Assembly (NCBI RefSeq): GCF_016427605.1
Contig: NZ_JAELXQ010000018.1
Location: 22,058 to 86,057 of the forward strand
Reading direction: 5' to 3'
Source: Ochrobactrum sp. Q0168
Lineage (GTDB): Bacteria > Pseudomonadota > Alphaproteobacteria > Rhizobiales > Rhizobiaceae
DNA length: 64,000 nucleotides
Program-made: the position numbers and the translations under genes
Part shown: in pieces, positions 51,524 to 60,236 of the stretch
Numbering within the stretch: the stretch's first letter is position 1
Layout of the letters: every line of letters starts with the position of its first letter
The notes under the pieces: generated by a model
Told to the model about the DNA's origin: nothing
Seen by the model: only the letters and a program-made list of their open reading frames with translations
Database searches by the model: none

Positions 51524-52423
51524 TCAACAGCGCCAATATTCACCATCGCTTTGCAATCGTGCAGGCTTGGCGACATATTTTCCTCGTCTCGGGATCGCTA
51601 TCTGGCTAAAACGGTCGGCCAGAATGTAAAGTGCTTCTTGCATTGGCTCACCACGCATGGCCTCGCCGTGTCCGGTGACAACGACTCTGGGATCTAGCTC
51701 AGAAAGCATCTTTACGGATATCTCTGCCTGGTCCCAATCGGTGGTAAAGTACATGGGCGGTCCATGTATTTCAGGCTTCTGAAGGAGCACAGAATATAAG
51801 GATTCCTGGCGCGTCGTGATGAAGGCATCGCCTGCGATCAATGCCTTGTCTTGAGCGCGCCATAGCGAGATGTGGCCAGGCGAATGGCCCGGTGTAAAAA
51901 GCCATTTCCAATCGGGCATAAAGGGCACATCTCCGTCCTCGGGCAGGGCCTGTAACCGTTCTGCGATATCGATAGGTCCTCGTGGATAAATCGGTGAAAG
52001 AAGGGACATCATGCCACCTCCGACCAATGGATCGGGCGGTGGATAGGAAGCGGCTCCATTGAGATACGGGAACTCGAGGGGATGTGCAAACACTGGACAG
52101 TCCCACAGTGTTGACAGTCGTTCTGCATTACCTGCGTGATCAAAATGGGCATGTGTTAGAATGATGGCAGCAGCCTTCGAGTTCGGCCCAAAGCGCTGCA
52201 TGGCGGCCTTAACAATCAGTCCACTCATCCCGGCGATACCCGTATCGATCAAGACCCACTTCCGGTCTCCTGCGCCCGGCCTACCGTAGAATACCACGTT
52301 CACGATCGCCAAGCGTTTGTAGGCAAGATCTTCTCTTAACTGATGCGTTCCGTCATCACGCACGGCATCATTGTCCGGATTATATGCGGGCATCTCATTA
52401 TTCAGTGGAACTTGCTGGGCCAT
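51524..52423 (-). CDS. Metallo-beta-lactamase fold hydrolase
   Basis: MBL-fold enzyme of 299 residues. The zinc motif THAHFDHAGN (H-x-H-x-D-H) is near residue 90; the other metal ligands are in FTPGHSPGHISLW, LIAGDAFIT and VVTGHGEAM. The N-terminus reads VFYGRPGAGDRKWVLIDTG. Family members include lactonases, hydroxyacylglutathione hydrolases and phosphodiesterases; the pattern here (SPGHISL, long loop MMSLLSPIYPRGP) fits the general MBL hydrolases rather than glyoxalase II. Single-gene unit on the minus strand; no stress promoter seen before it. Confidence 0.9.
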   Translation of the reverse strand: MAQQVPLNNEMPAYNPDNDAVRDDGTHQLREDLAYKRLAIVNVVFYGRPGAGDRKWVLIDTGIAGMSGLIVKAAMQRFGPNSKAAAIILTHAHFDHAGNAERLSTLWDCPVFAHPLEFPYLNGAASYPPPDPLVGGGMMSLLSPIYPRGPIDIAERLQALPEDGDVPFMPDWKWLFTPGHSPGHISLWRAQDKALIAGDAFITTRQESLYSVLLQKPEIHGPPMYFTTDWDQAEISVKMLSELDPRVVVTGHGEAMRGEPMQEALYILADRFSQIAIPRRGKYVAKPARLQSDGEYWRC

Positions 52424-52494
52424 TGTGTAGCCTTCCTTCAGCTGGGGTATTAGTTCAAACTATGCGTTTTCAAGCAAAGTCCTTGCGATATCTG

Positions 52495-52995
52495 TTAGCC
52501 AGGAGCCGGCGGCGTGTTTATTTCCGTATCTGTCAAGCTTCGGGCTTTTTCGAGAATTCCCTCCGCAGTCTCGTACTGTTCATCAGATACCCTTACTGCA
52601 AGAAAAGTTCCGCCCTGCTCTATGCCGGCGGAATAAATGTTTGCATCCGTTTCGCTAACGCCCGCTTCGATGAGCGAACGATAAACGTTTCCGGCGATGC
52701 CACCGATCGCGGCCCCACTCACCGCTCCTGTAAGAGTGCTTGCAAGCCAGCCTGCGGCCACGATCGGTCCCAGCCCGGGTATTGCCATCAATCCAAGGCC
52801 CGTGAGCAATCCTGCTGTCCCGCCCACAAGGGCCCCGGTGCCTGCTGCGACGCTGGTTGCGTGCTCCGTCAATTCTCCCTCCGTCCCGCTGGAAATGATG
52901 GATATTTCTTCTGTACGAATCCCAGAAGCCACCAAAGCTGAAACGGTGAGTTTGGCTTGAAGCGTGTTGGAGAACAACGCACTTACGGTTCGCAT
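52495..52995 (-). CDS. General stress protein, GlsB/DUF1269-like with glycine-rich hydrophobic core
   Basis: Protein of 166 residues. N-terminal part (SALFSNTLQAKLTVSALVASG, the YflT-like beta-alpha unit), a central glycine/alanine-rich hydrophobic stretch (GALVGGTAGLLTGLGLMAIP and AVSGAAIGGIAGNVYRSL) that could insert in the membrane as a hairpin, and a C-terminal soluble domain ending TEINTPPAPG. Related proteins are called heat-induced or general stress proteins; the activity is unknown. It is divergent from the ferritin-like gene, with back-to-back EcfG-type promoters between them, so it is very probably part of the EcfG regulon. Confidence 0.8.
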   Translation of the reverse strand: MRTVSALFSNTLQAKLTVSALVASGIRTEEISIISSGTEGELTEHATSVAAGTGALVGGTAGLLTGLGLMAIPGLGPIVAAGWLASTLTGAVSGAAIGGIAGNVYRSLIEAGVSETDANIYSAGIEQGGTFLAVRVSDEQYETAEGILEKARSLTDTEINTPPAPG

Positions 52996-53024
52996 AGCGA
53001 TAATCCTTTTTGTGTGAACCGCCT

Positions 53025-53049
53025 AACACTCCGCAGACCAGTTCGTTCC
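53025..53049 (-). promoter_or_regulatory. EcfG-type promoter for the gene at 52495-52995
   Basis: Minus strand GGAAC (53049-53045), 17 bases, GTT (53027-53025). Leader of about 25 bases to the start codon at 52995. Divergent from the promoter at 53060-53084, with 10 bases between the two -35 boxes. Confidence 0.65.
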
Positions 53050-53059
53050 GTCGTTACAC

Positions 53060-53084
53060 GGAACAAACTGCTTTTCGATCGGTT
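53060..53084 (+). promoter_or_regulatory. EcfG-type promoter for the ferritin-like gene
   Basis: GGAAC 53060-53064, 17 bases, GTT 53082-53084. Start codon at 53129, with AAAGGAGA ahead. Paired with the minus-strand promoter at 53025-53049. Confidence 0.65.
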
Positions 53085-53128
53085 AGGCAGCGCGACAATC
53101 AAAAGAATGACAATCAAAGGAGAAGAAA

Positions 53129-53638
53129 ATGTCTGATACTCGAGACTGGCTCGTTCAGTGGCTTCGTGACGCTCATGCAATGGAAGAGCAAGCAGAAACC
53201 ATGCTGAACGGGCTTCTTGGTCGCCTGGAAAACTATCCAAACCTGGCCGAACGAATAGGGTCCCATCTAGAGGAAACGAAAATCCAGGCGGAGCGGATTG
53301 AACGTTGTCTGGATCAACTGGGCGAAGATGCATCCACTCTAAAGGATGCCGGCGGTAAACTTATGGCAATGGGCCAGTCGTTTAGCGGTTTTTTCGCAGG
53401 AGACGAAGTCCTGAAAGGCTCTCTTGCAAGTTTTGCGTTCGAGAATATGGAAATTGCTTCTTACACTATTTTGATTGCAGCGGCCCGCAGGTTGAATGAA
53501 GAAGAAGTCGCGCGGACATGTGAGCAGAGCTTGCAAGAGGAGATTGCCATGGCGGATTGGCTGCGGTCCAATCTGGATGCGACCACCGCTCAGTTTCTTG
53601 AAAGGACCTTTGCTGAAAGTGATGCAGCCAAACGATAA
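53129..53638 (+). CDS. Ferritin-like protein, YciE/DUF892 type
   Basis: Four-helix-bundle protein of 169 residues: WLVQWLRDAHAMEEQAETML (helix 1 with the metal-ligand D/E-E pair), HLEETKIQAERIERCLDQLG (helix 2 with H-x-x-E-T), FENMEIASYTILIAAARRLN and EQSLQEEIAMADWLRSN. Such YciE/YciF-like proteins are stress-induced, bind iron or manganese and may act as small ferroxidases. It differs from the second DUF892 protein at 55246 by shorter N-terminal and longer C-terminal parts. An EcfG-type promoter lies upstream; single-gene unit. Confidence 0.82.
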   Translation: MSDTRDWLVQWLRDAHAMEEQAETMLNGLLGRLENYPNLAERIGSHLEETKIQAERIERCLDQLGEDASTLKDAGGKLMAMGQSFSGFFAGDEVLKGSLASFAFENMEIASYTILIAAARRLNEEEVARTCEQSLQEEIAMADWLRSNLDATTAQFLERTFAESDAAKR

Positions 53639-53662
53639 CAGCTCGGCACTGCCCAGTCTGGG

Positions 53663-53682
53663 TGTTCTATCGAAATAGAACA
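53663..53682. repeat. Palindromic hairpin TGTTCTAT-CGAA-ATAGAACA
   Basis: Perfect eight-base arms with a four-base loop, 25 bases after the ferritin-like gene. No T-run follows closely, so it is at best a weak terminator. It could be an mRNA-stabilising hairpin. Confidence 0.45.
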
Positions 53683-53861
53683 AATGAGTGGGAAAATATA
53701 GGCGTTCGTCGTACTTATTGAAAACCCCATGGTATAAGAACATATTAGCGCTGTACCTACAGGTTTACAAAATTATACTTCCATGAAGGTGATACATAAT
53801 TCTCAAATACCGCAGCCAACGACATAACCAAAACCTAATATTACTATTGAAAAGGGTTGTA

Positions 53862-54956
53862 TCAGCCGCCAGCGACCCCCAGAAAGGAGAGTGCCAGAAA
53901 AGTTGCGAATAAGACAAAGTGCGTCATACCCTCAATGGCGTTGGTCTGGCCGTCGTTCAAATTAATGGCTGCCGCAATAAGTGTTATGGCGATCATCATG
54001 GTCTGAATTGGCGTCATAGCCATGACGATTGGCTGATCGTTAAAAAGCGCGAAGCCTTCAATAACTGGAACGGTAAGGATAACCGTCGACAACGAAGCTC
54101 CCAAGGCGATATTGATCACCACTTGCATACGGTTGGCAAGTGCAGCGCGAAGTGCCGTTAAAAGTTCGGGGGCCGCAGACATAATGGCCACCACAAAGGC
54201 GGCCAATGCTACCGGGGCCCCAACCGCATTAAGTCCGTGCGACAGAAACGCCGACATCACTTCCGCTAGAAAACCTATGAGTACAACGCCGATGACTAGC
54301 ACGACGATTGATGGCGTCAACGGTTCGTATTCGCGGGGCTTCCCGCCCTTCGTTTTCTTTTCCGGGTAGCTGTAGTTGAAAAAATAGCTATGTTGTCCAA
54401 TTTGGTTTCTGAGAAATACCCAGTAGAGCATAGCCATGGCGCCCACTGTGAAAATCGAATAAACCCGCCATTTCTCATGAGGAACAAACTCGGGAACAAC
54501 CATCGATATACCCATCGCCGTCAAGATCATGACACCGTAGGTCTTCCCGGAATCATCGTTATAGGCCTGCTCTCCAAATTTCCATCCGCCAAGAAGCGCG
54601 GCGAGCCCCAGTATTCCGTTAATGTCGAGCATGACGGCGGAAAATATTGTGTCCCGGGCGAGCGTGGGTGAGCCGCTACTTCCGTTCATCAAAATGAGTA
54701 GAATGAGCACCTCAACGCCAACAGCTGACATTGTCAGCACCATGGTCCCATACGGATCACCAACTTTAGAAGCAATCGCTTCCGCCCGATGAGCGACCCG
54801 CACGGAGACCGCAACGATTGCTACGATAAGACAGAACGTTGCGATTAACGCGCCGGCAGATCCAGTTTTCATGATTGTCGTTTCAAAAGCAAATGCGACA
54901 CCGCCGGTTCCGAATGCCAGCACCAATAAGATTTCCTGCCAAAGAAATGAACGCAT
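53862..54956 (-). CDS. Calcium/cation:proton antiporter (ChaA/CaxA family)
   Basis: Inner-membrane antiporter of 364 residues with about 11 hydrophobic segments. The two alpha repeats of the CaCA superfamily are visible: VGVEVLILLILMNGSSGSPTLARDTIFSAVM near residues 79-110 and SAAPELLTALRAALANRMQVVINIALGASLSTVILT near 253-288 (acidic motif AxPE and GxxLS). The central loop is hydrophilic (YPEKKTKGGKPREYEPL). It likely exports Na+, K+ or Ca2+ in exchange for protons. Its upstream region has GGAAC-N17-CTT on the minus strand (GGAAC complement at 55065-55069), a near miss of the stress promoter. Confidence 0.88.
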   Translation of the reverse strand: MRSFLWQEILLVLAFGTGGVAFAFETTIMKTGSAGALIATFCLIVAIVAVSVRVAHRAEAIASKVGDPYGTMVLTMSAVGVEVLILLILMNGSSGSPTLARDTIFSAVMLDINGILGLAALLGGWKFGEQAYNDDSGKTYGVMILTAMGISMVVPEFVPHEKWRVYSIFTVGAMAMLYWVFLRNQIGQHSYFFNYSYPEKKTKGGKPREYEPLTPSIVVLVIGVVLIGFLAEVMSAFLSHGLNAVGAPVALAAFVVAIMSAAPELLTALRAALANRMQVVINIALGASLSTVILTVPVIEGFALFNDQPIVMAMTPIQTMMIAITLIAAAINLNDGQTNAIEGMTHFVLFATFLALSFLGVAGG

Positions 54957-55160
54957 ACGATCATCCGATGCGAGCTACGACTTCGCTACAATCCCCCAAT
55001 GCGACAGATTGATCTCCTGTTCGCAAGGCGATGGCTTTTTAGATAAGCCTTTGGCGGCCCATTCGTTCCAAAACGCGTTCATGCAACGTTATCTGTAGTG
55101 TTCACATTGGCGATCGAAGCACTCCTGTCGCCACCGGCGGATTTGTTTTCCAGTCAACAT

Positions 55161-55185
55161 GAAACAAAATTTCGGGCCGGGGGTT
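55161..55185 (+). promoter_or_regulatory. Weak EcfG-like promoter GAAAC-N17-GTT
   Basis: GAAAC 55161-55165 (one mismatch to GGAAC), 17 bases, GTT 55183-55185. Start codon of the DUF892 gene at 55246, with AGGAGG ahead. Included because spacing and position match the other sites. Confidence 0.4.
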
Positions 55186-55245
55186 AGTCTCGTTATCGTG
55201 TCTTCTTTAGCGGCACGCCGGACAGTACACAGGAGGAACCCTTAA

Positions 55246-55746
55246 ATGGCTAATACCAAACAGCGCAATCTCGAAGATCTTTTCTACGACACCCTGAAAG
55301 ATATCTATTATGCCGAGCGCAAGATTTTGAAAGCGCTTCCAAAAATGGCCCGAGCTGCCGCAGATGAGAAGCTGAAGAATGCGTTTGAGAAGCATCGGGA
55401 ACAAACCCAAACTCATGTGGAACGGCTCCAGCAATGTTTCGAGATCCTCGGTAAACGCGCGCAGGGCAAGACGTGCGACGCCATTGAAGGAATTATCGCT
55501 GAGGGGGAGGAAATCATGGATGAATTTTCGGATAGCCCTGCCCTTGACGCCGGTCTTATATCGTCCGCTCAGGCGGTCGAGCATTATGAAATCACGCGAT
55601 ACGGCACATTGAAACGCTGGGCCGATAATCTTGGCTATAAGGATGTAGCTGGGCTTTTAAATGAGACGTTGCAGGAAGAAGGGCAAACCGACAAGGATCT
55701 CACCAAACTTGCTGAAACGTCCGCAAATCAGCACGCGGCAGCATAA
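55246..55746 (+). CDS. Ferritin-like YciE/YciF family protein (DUF892)
   Basis: Protein of 166 residues that fits the family from end to end: NLEDLFYDTLKDIYYAERKILKALPKMA (helix 1 with D-x-x-x-A-E metal ligands), FEKHREQTQTHVERLQQCFE (E-x-x-H and H-x-E), ALDAGLISSAQAVEHYEITRYGTL (E-H-Y-E) and LLNETLQEEGQTDKDLTKLAE. Likely a small diiron/dimanganese bundle induced by osmotic or oxidative stress. Start ATG 55246. The transcript ends at the perfect 13-base hairpin at 55765-55794. Neighbouring metal transporters (NRAMP, ChaA) fit a metal-handling role, which is inference. Confidence 0.92.
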   Translation: MANTKQRNLEDLFYDTLKDIYYAERKILKALPKMARAAADEKLKNAFEKHREQTQTHVERLQQCFEILGKRAQGKTCDAIEGIIAEGEEIMDEFSDSPALDAGLISSAQAVEHYEITRYGTLKRWADNLGYKDVAGLLNETLQEEGQTDKDLTKLAETSANQHAAA

Positions 55747-55764
55747 ACGATTTTCCTATCGCTA

Positions 55765-55794
55765 TCGAAGCCAGCGAGAAATCGCTGGCTTCGA
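55765..55794 (+). terminator. Terminator hairpin after the DUF892 gene
   Basis: Perfect 13-base stem TCGAAGCCAGCGA / TCGCTGGCTTCGA closed by a GAAA tetraloop, followed about 15 bases later by GATTTTTCTT. The offset T-run makes it a strong hairpin but a less classical terminator; an mRNA 3'-end stabiliser is an alternative. Confidence 0.65.
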
Positions 55795-55876
55795 AGTCTG
55801 TGAATTGATTTTTCTTCCACGAACTTGAGCATACCAATGGTGACGGGGATCAATTTCCTTAAACGGAGGGACGGTA

Positions 55877-57184
55877 TTGTCCAACGACGATAGCGATAAT
55901 GCGTCATCAAACCGAAACCCAATCTTACCACGTTGGCGTCGCGCAGCGCTTTTCAAACAGCTAGGTCCCGGTCTCGTTACTGGCGCAGCCGATGACGATC
56001 CGAGCGGCATAGCAACCTATTCGCAAGCAGGCGCCCAGTTTGGATACAACATGCTGTGGAGCATGTTGTTTACGTTTCCACTTATGACTGCGATCCAACT
56101 GGTCAGCGGACGGATTGGGAGAGTTACCGGTAAGGGGCTCGCTGCAAATTTGTGCGAAATCATTCCCCGCTGGGCGCTGCTTTCGCTTGTTGCGCTGCTA
56201 CTGATCGCCAACACCATCAATATGGGTGCCAATCTATCCGCCATGGGTGCAGCCGCCAGTCTGGTGATGGGCGGCTATCCCGTCATATTCACCTTGGCGT
56301 TCGGCGTTTTATCGCTCGGATTGCAGCTCTTCATAACCTATGAAACTTACGCTCGCTATCTCAAGTGGCTCACGCTCGTTCTCCTAGCATATGTCGCAGT
56401 ATTGTTCGTAGCGAATGTGGACTGGTGGGCAGCTTTAAAAGGTTTTTTCTGGCCAAAGTTTTCTCTTAAAAGCGAAAGCATCACGATGATCGTTGCCATT
56501 TTCGGGACCACCATAAGCCCATATCTCCTGTTTTGGCAAAGCTCTCAGGAGGTAGAAGAAATCGACAATTCAAAAGACGAGGAGCCGCTTCGTAGAGATC
56601 CCGCAGAAGCAAAGAAGGAACTGAAACGTATACGTATTGATACTTTCGCTGGCATGGCTGTTTCTAATATCGTGGCGATCGCAATCATCATGAGCACAGC
56701 GGCAACCCTGCATGCGTCCGGAAAGACTGAAGTCAATTCCGCAGCCGAGGTCGCCGAAGCCCTCAAGCCATTGGCAGGAGATTTCGCTTTCCTCATTTTC
56801 AGTTTGGGGATTATCGGAACTGGGCTTTTGTCATTACCCGTGCTTGCAGGCTCCGTTGCCTACGCTTTTGGTGAATCTCAAGGTTGGAAATGCGGTCTGG
56901 CGAATAAGCCCTGGGAAGCGATTGGATTCTACGGCGTAATCGCACTGGCGTTCATTGTTGGAGCGGCGATCGCGATTTCGCCCATCGACCCTATTGCCGC
57001 ATTGTTCTGGAGCGCAGTTGTCAACGGCGTCGTCGCGGTTCCCATAATGGCCGCCATGATGATCGTCGCAAGCAGACGTGATGAAATGGGCAGATTCACG
57101 ATAGGGTTTGCAACCAGATTGTTTGGATGGGTTGCGACCGCCGCCATGACTGCAGCCGCCGTCGCAATGTTCGTATTCTGGTAG
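55877..57184 (+). CDS. NRAMP family divalent metal transporter
   Basis: Inner-membrane transporter of 435 residues with 11 hydrophobic segments. Helix 1 carries GLVTGAADDDPSGIATYSQAGAQ in parts: the D-P-S-G motif where NRAMP proteins have DPGN; this DPSG variant with a preceding ADDD is typical of a bacterial subgroup. Helix 6 region FGTTISPYLLFWQSSQEVEE replaces the metal-binding A-x-x-M of manganese NRAMPs by other residues, so Mn2+ specificity is doubtful and Mg2+ or other cations are possible. The start is a TTG at 55877 with CGGAGGGA ahead. Confidence 0.88.
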   Translation: MSNDDSDNASSNRNPILPRWRRAALFKQLGPGLVTGAADDDPSGIATYSQAGAQFGYNMLWSMLFTFPLMTAIQLVSGRIGRVTGKGLAANLCEIIPRWALLSLVALLLIANTINMGANLSAMGAAASLVMGGYPVIFTLAFGVLSLGLQLFITYETYARYLKWLTLVLLAYVAVLFVANVDWWAALKGFFWPKFSLKSESITMIVAIFGTTISPYLLFWQSSQEVEEIDNSKDEEPLRRDPAEAKKELKRIRIDTFAGMAVSNIVAIAIIMSTAATLHASGKTEVNSAAEVAEALKPLAGDFAFLIFSLGIIGTGLLSLPVLAGSVAYAFGESQGWKCGLANKPWEAIGFYGVIALAFIVGAAIAISPIDPIAALFWSAVVNGVVAVPIMAAMMIVASRRDEMGRFTIGFATRLFGWVATAAMTAAAVAMFVFW

Positions 57185-57268
57185 TCGCAGTTAACTTGCA
57201 TGACGCCGGCGCTCAAAAGAGACGAGCTCACCGGGATCGAAAGAGCGCCCACCACAGCAAAAAGAAAA

Positions 57269-57293
57269 GGAACTTTTTTCGTTCACCGAGGTT
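57269..57293 (+). promoter_or_regulatory. EcfG-type promoter of the cytochrome-DUF4142 unit
   Basis: GGAAC 57269-57273, 17 bases, GTT 57291-57293, then ATG 57322 with AGGAG ahead. Drives two or more genes. Confidence 0.65.
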
Positions 57294-57321
57294 CGGTCCC
57301 AGCGCGCAGAGGAGAGCTGTC

Positions 57322-58719
57322 ATGTCGGGACGCAATATTAAGCTTGCTATTGCAACGATCGCCGTTTTTTTGCCATTCAGCCTCGGGCGGGCAGACCCAC
57401 TGCCTCCAGACATGACATATCGACCGCTGCCCGTTCAGCCATTTTCAGCCGTCAAAGATCAAGATCAGAAACAAAAGCGGGGGGTCATGCAGCAGCAAAA
57501 GGCTCTGCTTGAACAAAGGTATGATCTTCGGGACCGGCCTGCAGCGGATGTCATGATGTCCGGCGGCCGAAAGGCGGTCCAGGAAGGTGTCCGCGTAAGG
57601 CTCCCGGACGGAATGACATGGGAGAAGCTCGGTCAGATGAAACCGGAGGAAATCAGGTCCAAGGGACTGTTACCCGAAGGTTTTTTACCACTTCCGCACG
57701 TGAAACAAGCCGCAGGAGGACAGGTCTTTCCTCAGACGCAGATCGATACCATACAGCAAGACGAAAAGCGCGACCTCAATCGCTTTGATGTAGCGTTCGA
57801 CTTGCCGGATATCTTCACACCAGAATTCCCTCCCCCGATCTTTCTCACCACTCATCCCGAACTAGGCGACGTCTCACGCGGTGATATTCTTACAATCAAG
57901 AATTTTTATGAGTATATGAACGGGATCGTTACTCCGGTGCAACTGGAGGGCCTGCGGCTGTTGCTAACACCGTTTCCGCAGGAGGAATTCAATCAGACGG
58001 AAGATCGCAAGGTCGTTGATCCGAGCATGGGCGTAGCCTGCCTCGACTGCCACACCAATTTCCATACAAACGGCGCTTTTCACCAGACCCCGGACGTGCG
58101 TCCACAGGCCAGCAGGTTCAGACTTGATACGACAAGCTTGCGCGGCATGTTTAATCAACAGATACATGGCTCAAAACGGTCATTGCGTTCGATTGAAGAC
58201 TTTACCGAATTTGAGCAGAGAACGGCTTATTTTAACGGCGATCATGTAAGCGCAACCCGCAAAGGTGTCCATCTCCCGGACCGCTCCAATCAGGTTGCGA
58301 TGATGGCGCAGATGCAAAACATCATTGACTTTCCGCCCGCGCCCAAGCTCGATCCTTTCGGCAAACTTGATCCCGAAAAAGCAATCCCGCTGGAACTGAA
58401 GGGTGAGCAAGTGTTTTCGGGGAAAGGACGCTGCGCCGAGTGTCACGTCCCTCAAGCCTCGTTTCTTGACAATAACATGCACGACCTGAAGCTTGAGCGG
58501 TTTTATGAGCCTGGGAAAACCTACAATGGTATGGTTACTCTACCGGATGGTCCGATCAAGACATTCACGCTTCGAGGCATCAAGGATTCTCCGCCATATC
58601 TTCATGATGGACGCTTGCTGACGCTCGACGATACGGTCGAGTTTTTCAATCTCGTCCTGGGAACCAAGCTGGCAACAGACGAAAAAGAGGCGCTCGTCGC
58701 CTATCTTCGAACGCTTTAG
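57322..58719 (+). CDS. Periplasmic di-haem cytochrome c (peroxidase-like)
   Basis: Exported protein of 465 residues. Signal peptide KLAIATIAVFLPFSLGRA before DPLPP. Two haem c motifs: CLDCH near residue 237 and CAECH near residue 373, the second followed by the M-containing NNMHDLKLERF region. The C-terminal part, FTLRGIKDSPPYLHDGRLLTLDDTVEFF, is the conserved end of CcpA/MauG-type di-haem proteins (PYLHDGR). The N-terminal 200 residues are not family-typical. It likely reduces peroxide or acts as an electron carrier in the periplasm. The next gene follows after ten bases; an EcfG-type promoter precedes it. Confidence 0.85.
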   Translation: MSGRNIKLAIATIAVFLPFSLGRADPLPPDMTYRPLPVQPFSAVKDQDQKQKRGVMQQQKALLEQRYDLRDRPAADVMMSGGRKAVQEGVRVRLPDGMTWEKLGQMKPEEIRSKGLLPEGFLPLPHVKQAAGGQVFPQTQIDTIQQDEKRDLNRFDVAFDLPDIFTPEFPPPIFLTTHPELGDVSRGDILTIKNFYEYMNGIVTPVQLEGLRLLLTPFPQEEFNQTEDRKVVDPSMGVACLDCHTNFHTNGAFHQTPDVRPQASRFRLDTTSLRGMFNQQIHGSKRSLRSIEDFTEFEQRTAYFNGDHVSATRKGVHLPDRSNQVAMMAQMQNIIDFPPAPKLDPFGKLDPEKAIPLELKGEQVFSGKGRCAECHVPQASFLDNNMHDLKLERFYEPGKTYNGMVTLPDGPIKTFTLRGIKDSPPYLHDGRLLTLDDTVEFFNLVLGTKLATDEKEALVAYLRTL

Positions 58720-58729
58720 GAGAAAGACA

Positions 58730-59323
58730 TTGTTGATACGTATATCAGTTGTTTTTCTGCTGGGGACAGCATGTCTGGCTTCAGCGCAAGCGCCCAACCC
58801 GGGCTTCGTATCGCCAGACACCAAGCTCAACGAAAGCGGGTTACCGGTCCCCTCACAAACGAACAATACCGACAAACTCTTCCTGCAGTTGGCTCTTTTG
58901 CGGAATTCGGCCGAACTTTCTTTGGCTGAGAAGGCCAAGAAATACGCCGGGAGCGATAAAATGAAGAGCTTTGTGTTACGCATGAAAAATGACCACGGTC
59001 CAATGGCAGACAAACTGAAAGAGCTTGCCAGTGCCGTGAAACTTCCGCCTCCCGCAGTCCAACCCTCACCACCACCCGTCGATAGCGAAGCCGCTTATTG
59101 GCAAAGCCAAGTTATTGATCACCAAAAGATGGTCCAGTTGCTTTCCTGGGAAATAGGTTCTGGCGAGTATGTGGAGCTGCAAAGCTATGCGCAGCAAATG
59201 TTGCCAGTGATCCTGCAGCACCTCGATCAGGCAAGACAGGGACAACAGGAATATCTTACCAAACAGGGGATTTTGAAACGTTCTGATCAGAACAATCAGC
59301 AGATGGCTCCAGAACCTGAATGA
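58730..59323 (+). CDS. Exported DUF4142 protein
   Basis: Protein of 197 residues with a signal peptide (LIRISVVFLLGTACLASAQA) and a DUF4142 ferritin-like bundle: DKLFLQLALLRNSAELSLAE, KMKSFVLRMKNDHGPMADKL, SQVIDHQKMVQLLSWEIGSG and YAQQMLPVILQHLDQARQ. A proline-rich linker (PPPAVQPSPPPVDSE) interrupts the bundle. The start is TTG 58730 with AGGAG from the end of the cytochrome gene, so both are cotranscribed. The family function is unknown; periplasmic stress protein. A second DUF4142 gene lies at 61257-61787. Confidence 0.85.
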   Translation: MLIRISVVFLLGTACLASAQAPNPGFVSPDTKLNESGLPVPSQTNNTDKLFLQLALLRNSAELSLAEKAKKYAGSDKMKSFVLRMKNDHGPMADKLKELASAVKLPPPAVQPSPPPVDSEAAYWQSQVIDHQKMVQLLSWEIGSGEYVELQSYAQQMLPVILQHLDQARQGQQEYLTKQGILKRSDQNNQQMAPEPE

Positions 59324-59447
59324 TCGAATACGGGCATCTTTATGCACTCAGCGATTGATTAGGTTGGGCTTCGTTAGCGCGAACGTTAACGAAGCCCTCT
59401 CATCGCCGATATCTCGCGTCAATTTCCCAAAAAGCAAGAGATACTGT

Positions 59448-60236
59448 ATGAAAATAGCCACTTACAATGTCAATGGCGTGAATGGAAGGTTGGCTGTATT
59501 GTTGCGCTGGCTTGAAGAGGATACACCGGACATTGTCTGTTTACAGGAGCTGAAAACGCCGGACGTAAAATTCCCGATCAAAGCGCTGGAAAAAATTGGA
59601 TATGACGCGGTTTGGCAAGGCCAGAAAAGCTGGAATGGAGTGGCAATTCTGGCGAGAGGAAGGACCCCGGTTGTCACGCGACGTGGACTTCCCGGCGAAC
59701 TCAATGACACGCAGAGCCGCTATCTCGAAGCAGCGGTTGGAGGCGTACTAGTCGGCTCTCTCTATCTTCCGAACGGCAATCCCGTTCCTGGACCCAAATT
59801 CGACTACAAGCTCCGCTGGTTCCAACGGCTGCACGATTATGCGGCTGAGTTGCTGACACTCGACATACCCATAGCGCTTGCTGGCGATTTCAATGTTATG
59901 CCGACCGATCTCGATGTCTACGCGCCGGAGCGCTGGCGCGACGACGCTTTGTTTCGGCCCGAAGTTAGAAAAGCATATGCACAACTGGTTGCACAAGGTT
60001 GGACGGATGCGGTCCGGTCTCTTCATCCAAAAGAGCGTATTTACACGTTCTGGAAATACTGGCGCAATTCCTTCGAACGCGATGCTGGGTTGCGCATTGA
60101 TCATCTCCTTCTTAGTCCCGCTCTGGCACCGGCCCTGAAATCGGCAAGCGTGCGACGCAACCCGCGCAGCTGGCCTCACACGAGCGATCATGCGCCTGTG
60201 ATGATCGAGATTGAGTTACCGCTCGTTGTCAGCTAA
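59448..60236 (+). CDS. xthA: Exodeoxyribonuclease III
   Basis: AP endonuclease/3'-5' exonuclease of 262 residues acting in base excision repair. Complete ExoIII pattern: KIATYNVNGVNGRL at the N-terminus, LEEDTPDIVCLQELKTPD with the metal-binding glutamate, VWQGQKSWNGVAIL, LPNGNPVPGPKFDYKLRWF, ALAGDFNVMPTDLDVY with the catalytic D-x-N, LRIDHLLLSPALA and the final SWPHTSDHAPVMIEI with the D-H pair. Start ATG 59448; weak ribosome site (AAGAG). Its stop overlaps the stop of the convergent gene by four bases. Many genomes carry a second xthA; this one sits in a stress island. Confidence 0.95.
   Translation: MKIATYNVNGVNGRLAVLLRWLEEDTPDIVCLQELKTPDVKFPIKALEKIGYDAVWQGQKSWNGVAILARGRTPVVTRRGLPGELNDTQSRYLEAAVGGVLVGSLYLPNGNPVPGPKFDYKLRWFQRLHDYAAELLTLDIPIALAGDFNVMPTDLDVYAPERWRDDALFRPEVRKAYAQLVAQGWTDAVRSLHPKERIYTFWKYWRNSFERDAGLRIDHLLLSPALAPALKSASVRRNPRSWPHTSDHAPVMIEIELPLVVS

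Noticed and set aside
53663..53682. Hairpin after the ferritin-like gene as a terminator
   Set aside because: No T-run within ten bases on either strand; kept only as a palindromic repeat.
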